Assembly (NCBI GenBank): GCA_030426385.1 | Contig: JAUHYI010000045.1 | Location: 1-38,668 of the forward strand | DNA: 38,668 nt | Direction of reading: 5' to 3' | Source of the DNA: Phycisphaerae bacterium | Lineage (GTDB): Bacteria > Planctomycetota > Phycisphaerae > Phycisphaerales > Phycisphaeraceae | Part shown: in pieces, positions 33,925 through 38,668 of the stretch | How positions within the stretch are numbered: position 1 is the first letter of the stretch | Layout: the number at the start of each line of letters is the position of its first letter | Position numbers and translations under genes: made by a program | Notes under the pieces: generated by a model | What the model was told of the DNA's origin: nothing | Database searches by the model: none | What the model saw: the letters and a program-made list of their open reading frames with translations, nothing else

Positions 33925-33952
33925 TTTTCCGTTTTCTCAACAGGAACACACC

Positions 33953-34762
33953 ATGTCGCCTACGATAAAACACGTGGATTTCGAAATACCCAATTGGGGC
34001 GAGTTCAGCCAAGGCCCGCAAACATGGACCAGCGGAACCGCTTACGCCGACGCTGTCACAGCCATCGATGGTTTGCTTCTGTACCTGCGCATGAATGAAG
34101 CCACGGGGATCAACGCTAACAACTTGCAATACCCCACAACCGGCCACGGCACTTATCATCCCAACAGTGCGGGCACATGGAACGGCGGTAGCCTGAACCA
34201 ATCCGCATTGACCGACGACGATGTGGCCAACGCAGCTCTGTTCAACGGAACCAGCGCCTACCTTCGAACGGATTACACATTACCCAACACCGGATCGTGG
34301 ACCATCAATCTCTGGGCACGCAACGATGGACAGACCACCGGCGGATCGTCACTTCGCCCATTGTGTGCCTGTCCCATGGCTTCGGGCGCAGTCGGCGACA
34401 GCAATGCCTCCTCCGGCATCTACGCCAATGAAGACGACAGCAATGCTGGCTACATTCATTTTCAAATCGGCTCCTCAAGTACCTCGGCCACGGACGAAAA
34501 TTTTTCCGACGGCCTGACCCACATGATCACCCTGGTCAAAGACGGCTCAACAGCACGGCCCTATTATGATGGTCAAGCACTCGCGTCATTTTCCATCGGT
34601 TCATTGGCCATGGCCTTGCCGATTGATATCGGCGGAGCACCGACGCAAGATGTTTCCGGCTCGCGATATTTCCATGGACTGATCGCGGAAACGGCCATCT
34701 GGTCAAACGCACTCAATGCTTCACAAATCAACAATCTGTATGTAGCGGGAAACAATTCGTGA
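33953..34762 (+). CDS. LamG/concanavalin-like lectin domain protein
   Basis: The 269-residue protein starts at ATG 33953 with AGGAACAC ahead. After a short leader, a LamG-type jelly roll covers most of it: LLLYLRMNEATG, NAALFNGTSAYLRTDYTLPN, GSWTINLWARNDG, THMITLVKDGSTARPYYDGQ, FHGLIAETAIWSNALNASQI, ending NNLYVAGNNS. These domains bind carbohydrates or proteins, and in phages they decorate tails or capsids. No signal peptide is present. Its TGA overlaps the GTG of the next gene. Confidence 0.75.
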   Translation: MSPTIKHVDFEIPNWGEFSQGPQTWTSGTAYADAVTAIDGLLLYLRMNEATGINANNLQYPTTGHGTYHPNSAGTWNGGSLNQSALTDDDVANAALFNGTSAYLRTDYTLPNTGSWTINLWARNDGQTTGGSSLRPLCACPMASGAVGDSNASSGIYANEDDSNAGYIHFQIGSSSTSATDENFSDGLTHMITLVKDGSTARPYYDGQALASFSIGSLAMALPIDIGGAPTQDVSGSRYFHGLIAETAIWSNALNASQINNLYVAGNNS

Positions 34763-36996
34763 AATTTTCAAACCTTTTAATCTCTCATAAAATAGCCATC
34801 GCACTTCTCGCTGTGGGTTGTTGTCATGTCATGGTCAACCCTCAGGCCTATGCAACACCCACCGACGAGTACGGTTGGTCCGTATTCACACAGAGCCCCG
34901 ACGATCGCACGATCTATGTCAGCAGCTCGCTCGGCGACGATAGCAATTCCGGGCTGAATCAAAACCAACCCGTGGCCACCGTCGAACAAGGCAAAAAACT
35001 ACTTCGCAATGGGTACGCAGACCACTTGTTGTTTCGCTCTGGAGATCGATTCGGCCCATTGGGAAAATGGCCGTTATCCGGGCGATCCGAAAACGAGATG
35101 ATGCTCATTAGTTCGTACGGCAACGGCCCACGCCCCGTATTCGACAGTGGCAAAGAATCCAACCTCTCTCATTACAAAAACCGCATCGGCCACGTCGCTT
35201 TTGTCGGCTTACATCTGATCGCTACCGATCGACTCAATGATGCCAACAACAACGCCGCAGGATTTCATCTGCTGGCCAATACCGAAAATATCCTGATTGA
35301 GGATTGTCGCATCGAGTTGTATCGCGACGGCATTACCCTGCAAAAACTATGGGGGCAAATGCAAAACATTCGTATACGCCGCTGCATCATTCGCAACTGC
35401 TTTGCCACCAATCAACACGCCATGGGATTGTTTGCCAAACAGGTCGACGGCCTGCTGCTTGAGCAGAACCTGTTCGATCACAACGGCTGGCTCGAAAACC
35501 CCGACCCCGACGGCACAACCGCTCCACCCACAAAATTCAACCACAACATTTACATCCAGCACGGCACAACCAACGTCATCATGCGTGAAAACATTCTCGC
35601 ACGCGGCTCATCTCACGGCGCGCAGGTACGCAACGGCGGGCTCGTGGAAAACAATTTATTCCTCGATAATGCCATCGGCCTCATGGTCGCTTCCGATGAA
35701 CCCGCACCGTTTTCCCAACAGCTAGTCCGCCGAAACATTGTCATCCATCCATCAAATCGAACGCTTGAAAATGGGCTGCCGCGCGGCTGGGGTTTTGATA
35801 TTTTTCGCACCAGCGATCGCACCACGATTGAACACAATCTGGCCATCCATAACACAACCACGTCTGGCCCATCGCAACCCAACCACTTAAAGAACCAATA
35901 CCTCGACGGCATCATGACCTACCAGTGGGCCGACGAACCCGATAGCAACGCGCTAAAAAACACGCGCGATCCCAATCGCACCATTGCCACCTATCACCAG
36001 GCCCTGGGCCGACCCGCTTCTATCGATTCGTTTTTATACGAGGCCGCTAAACAATCCAAGCAACACTGGCAGCCAGCCTACACCGCCGCCGCCGTCAACC
36101 AATACCTGCGCAGCGGTTTTAATATGGACAGCGAACCGTCCCTCGAACATCTCGAACCGGTGGCAGCGCCATCCATCCCTGCGCCACTGATTGACCTTCC
36201 ACCAGAAACGCCCACAGATATTCCGGTCATTCCCGATACCCCCGACATGCCTGACAGCGCCGACAACAGCAATAACGATAACGACAATAACGGCAACACC
36301 ACCAGCAACACTCCCAGCGACACCCCTGAGCCACCACAAAATTTACCCGCGTTCGAACTGGACGCTGATGGCAACTGGGTCATGGAAACCGAACGCATGC
36401 GATACGAAGGTTTCATCCTCGAAACGCATTGGCCCGTCGCTTCATATCGCTTATGCCTCGGACTCTCCGGCGACGACAGCACCGGCCAGGCCTACGCCAC
36501 GTTCGCTGGACCCGATGGCACTTACGATCTTAGCGTCCGCTATTTTGATGAAGACAACGGCAACGCCACCTATCAAATTCATGTCGACGATCAACTTGTC
36601 GCCTCGTGGATGGCCAAACTAAAACTCGGCTCCAGTCGCCCCGACATTAATACCATTATTGAGCCGACGCTTGCCAAAAATATCACACTGACCCAGGGCC
36701 AAACCATCAAGCTCTCCGCCGCCGCCGATGGCAGTGACTATGCCCGCGTTGATCAAATCACATTCACACCATCACATCACAACGCCCCCAATCCATCGAC
36801 GCCATCCACCCAACCCACACCGCCCACTGATGGTACCGATAGCGTGCCATCATCCGAGCCACAATCAAACGCCGACCTGCCTGAACGCATCGACAATCTT
36901 GAATCCCGGCTCGAGTCGCGACTCGACGCTGTTGAATCGCAAATCAACAATGTCGAATCCCGCATCAGTCGCGCCGCCCAATCACTCGCGGACTAA
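34759..36996 (+). CDS. exported right-handed beta-helix protein with CBM-like domain and C-terminal coiled coil
   Basis: The 745-residue protein starts at GTG 34759 (GTGA overlap with the LamG gene). A Sec signal peptide is clear: basic N-region, hydrophobic IAIALLAVGCCHVMV, and cleavage likely after AYA (residue 32). VGCC at 19-22 is a poor lipobox alternative. Residues 51-70 (TIYVSSSLGDDSNSGLNQNQ) open a parallel beta-helix as in pectate-lyase-like folds, and repeats such as ILIEDCRIELYRDGI, IRIRRCIIRNC, LLLEQNLFDHN and VIMRENILARG run to about 365. A Pro/Asp/Asn linker (about 470-530) leads to a jelly-roll CBM-like domain (about 532-672), then a heptad coiled coil (706-740; ERIDNLESRLESRLDAVESQ). 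The fold suits glycan binding or cleavage, but export from a virion operon is unusual. Confidence 0.78.
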   Translation: MKFSNLLISHKIAIALLAVGCCHVMVNPQAYATPTDEYGWSVFTQSPDDRTIYVSSSLGDDSNSGLNQNQPVATVEQGKKLLRNGYADHLLFRSGDRFGPLGKWPLSGRSENEMMLISSYGNGPRPVFDSGKESNLSHYKNRIGHVAFVGLHLIATDRLNDANNNAAGFHLLANTENILIEDCRIELYRDGITLQKLWGQMQNIRIRRCIIRNCFATNQHAMGLFAKQVDGLLLEQNLFDHNGWLENPDPDGTTAPPTKFNHNIYIQHGTTNVIMRENILARGSSHGAQVRNGGLVENNLFLDNAIGLMVASDEPAPFSQQLVRRNIVIHPSNRTLENGLPRGWGFDIFRTSDRTTIEHNLAIHNTTTSGPSQPNHLKNQYLDGIMTYQWADEPDSNALKNTRDPNRTIATYHQALGRPASIDSFLYEAAKQSKQHWQPAYTAAAVNQYLRSGFNMDSEPSLEHLEPVAAPSIPAPLIDLPPETPTDIPVIPDTPDMPDSADNSNNDNDNNGNTTSNTPSDTPEPPQNLPAFELDADGNWVMETERMRYEGFILETHWPVASYRLCLGLSGDDSTGQAYATFAGPDGTYDLSVRYFDEDNGNATYQIHVDDQLVASWMAKLKLGSSRPDINTIIEPTLAKNITLTQGQTIKLSAAADGSDYARVDQITFTPSHHNAPNPSTPSTQPTPPTDGTDSVPSSEPQSNADLPERIDNLESRLESRLDAVESQINNVESRISRAAQSLAD

Positions 36997-37090
36997 GCCC
37001 GCCTGCCAACCGCTTAGTTCTACATATTTCAACGTCGTTCACGTTTCCTTTCCTTGTTTGCGCTATCGATGCGCACGGAATCATTCAACC

Positions 37091-38668
37091 ATGGCCGCCA
37101 CTCTCATCCAATCCGACGATGCGTCTTTTCCCGATCGCCCCAGCCACAACACCGGCACCGGCCTGCGCGTGACCCTTTCCGAAAACACCAACGGATCTTA
37201 CCTCGAGTACCAACCCGACAGCGCGCCCGACCCGTTGCATGTTCGCGTCATGATCGCTCCGGACCAGGTATCCGATGGCCACGTCACATTCATGGATGGC
37301 CTCGACAATACCGACGCCGAAACGTTTCACATCACCTTTGATGCTGACCTCAATCAAATTCAGTTCACCGTCGATTCCACCACGCTGACCGCCACACGAC
37401 CCACCGCGCTCGCATGGCACGCCATCGAAATCACCATCGATCACACCGCGGGCACCGTGGCCCTCGACATCAACGGCGTTAACCTGGCTTCGCAATCCAG
37501 CATCTCCGTCAACCCCACGACCACCCTTCGACTCGGATGCCTCGGCAAACACAATGACACCACCGGCACACTTGATCTCGACGAATGGCTCATCGCCGAT
37601 CAAGCCATCGGCACCGTCAGCATCACACCCACCACGCCCTATGCCAACGACCCCGCCGCATGGCTCGTCGTTTACAACACACAATCAAGCGACAGCATCA
37701 CCTGGGCAGAATATTACCGACAAGCCCGCGGCATTCCCTATGCCAATCTTTGCGGACTCAATTTGCCCACCACAGAAACCATCAACGCTTCCGCATTCGC
37801 TTCACTCACGCAGCAAATCCAAACCTATCTGCAAAACAACAATCTTGAAAACACCGTGCTCGGCATTCTGATGGGTTACAACGTACCCGGCTACGCCAAC
37901 ATCACCGGCATCGGCCCTATCGAATCCATCCCTGCTTTGCTCCACACCACCAGCACTGTCGCGGGGACCACGGCCAATCCTATCGATGCATCCACCACCA
38001 TCATCCGACCAACGGCCGATCTATTAAATGGCAAGCGTCTCACCGCGCGCCTTGATGCGCCAACGCTAGCCGACGCCATCGCCATGATTGATCGTGCGGT
38101 CGCCTTGGAAGCCACGGACCTTACCAACGCAAGTGGCGCAAGCGAGGTGACGCTATGGCTCGACCCTTACACCACCGCCAGCGAATTGACCACGCCCCAC
38201 ATCAACGCCATGACCAACTGGTCTCAATCCCTATCGGCTCAGCAACTGCGCATTCCGATCGAAGTCACGGAGGCCACTGACTCCGAACCCAATCCCGATT
38301 TCGCACAAATTAGCCACGATGGTTTTTATTGGGGTTGGTCCAACGCATCGCCGCCTGCCGGTTTTTTCGCATCAACCACAGGCCAACGCATTTTTGCATT
38401 CGATCTGCACACCCTCGACACCACCGCGCCCACCTTGCGCGACTGGTCCACAGGCCGATGGGTCGGCGCCGCATTCACCGCAGGCTACGCCGCCGCCGCA
38501 GGCACCAGCCGAAATTACAGCCTCTCTTCATTACCACAGGCCACCATATTTTTTGCCGCCATGCGCAGCGACCTCACCCTGGCTGAATCATTTTTTCTGG
38601 CTTGCCCTATTTTGCGTGATGGCTTGTTTATCGTCGGCGACCCGTTAACCACCATCTCTCTACCCCGC
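37091..38668 (+). CDS. LamG-like domain fused to a TIGR03790-type domain (partial, runs off the window)
   Basis: An uninterrupted frame of 526 codons runs from ATG 37091 to the last base, so the stop lies outside. Residues about 25-175 form a concanavalin/LamG-like sandwich (LHVRVMIAPDQVSDGHVTFM, WHAIEITIDHTAGTVALDIN, TLDLDEWLIADQ). From about 190 the sequence resembles TIGR03790 proteins: WLVVYNTQSSDSITWAEYYR, ARGIPYANLCGLNLPTTETI, VLGILMGYNVPGYAN, and the closing GAAFTAGYAAAAG, LAESFFLACPILRDGLFIVG and DPL. The family's function is unknown; it is known mostly from Planctomycetes, Verrucomicrobia and relatives. No signal peptide is seen, unlike the preceding gene. Linkage to phage structural genes suggests a virion surface role, by inference. 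Confidence 0.75.
   Translation, partial: MAATLIQSDDASFPDRPSHNTGTGLRVTLSENTNGSYLEYQPDSAPDPLHVRVMIAPDQVSDGHVTFMDGLDNTDAETFHITFDADLNQIQFTVDSTTLTATRPTALAWHAIEITIDHTAGTVALDINGVNLASQSSISVNPTTTLRLGCLGKHNDTTGTLDLDEWLIADQAIGTVSITPTTPYANDPAAWLVVYNTQSSDSITWAEYYRQARGIPYANLCGLNLPTTETINASAFASLTQQIQTYLQNNNLENTVLGILMGYNVPGYANITGIGPIESIPALLHTTSTVAGTTANPIDASTTIIRPTADLLNGKRLTARLDAPTLADAIAMIDRAVALEATDLTNASGASEVTLWLDPYTTASELTTPHINAMTNWSQSLSAQQLRIPIEVTEATDSEPNPDFAQISHDGFYWGWSNASPPAGFFASTTGQRIFAFDLHTLDTTAPTLRDWSTGRWVGAAFTAGYAAAAGTSRNYSLSSLPQATIFFAAMRSDLTLAESFFLACPILRDGLFIVGDPLTTISLPR

Overview
The window looks like chromosomal DNA of a planctomycete, most likely Phycisphaerae-like. The reasons are the gene content (archaeal-type glycogen debranching enzyme, TIGR03790-type protein, GxxExxY cassette), loose operons, many extended low-complexity proteins, and dispersed GC-rich inverted repeats between genes. 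The assignment is inference; there is no rRNA or marker tree. MurE carries a DNPR motif, so a meso-diaminopimelate peptidoglycan is expected.

Layout. 1-108: tail end of an IS5-like transposase. 180-1103: XRE/S24 (CI/LexA-like) repressor with a candidate operator. 1324-8084 (minus): cell-wall cluster murE, murF, mraY followed by a glycogen debranching enzyme. 8563-9789: PilZ-receiver-degenerate Hpt protein. 9828-11116: two small proteins of unknown function. 11266-15522: secreted FKBP isomerase with a His-rich segment, OppA-like lipoprotein and OppB-like permease; the last two are separated by a GxxExxY gene framed by perfect 28-bp inverted repeats. 15667-19778: YlbF-like protein, RNase R and Lgt. 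20162-24605: exported alpha-helical protein, M17 leucyl aminopeptidase, polytopic membrane protein. 24753-26387 (minus): GAF/AAA+/Fis sigma-54 activator.

From 26678 to the right edge every gene is on the plus strand and looks phage-derived: SPP1-like portal, scaffold-like coiled coil, SU10/DUF5309-like major capsid protein, several short connector/tail-like proteins, two fibre-like proteins sharing a module, a LamG protein, a Sec-exported beta-helix protein with a C-terminal coiled coil, and a LamG-TIGR03790 protein running off the window. No terminase lies beside the portal, and no tape measure, lysis gene or integrase is visible. The capsid gene is broken by an exact 7-bp tandem duplication; deleting one copy restores one 380-residue frame. 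The block is therefore either a decaying prophage, a domesticated particle cluster, or an intact locus with one sequence error.

A second theme is a recurrent tract of the form G-run, AAATGT or AAAGT, G-run (or its complement). It lies C-rich directly after several stop codons and G-rich directly before several start codons, and occurs in both the chromosomal part and the phage-like block. Two other dispersed repeat families (29-bp and about 32-bp) sit at gene ends.
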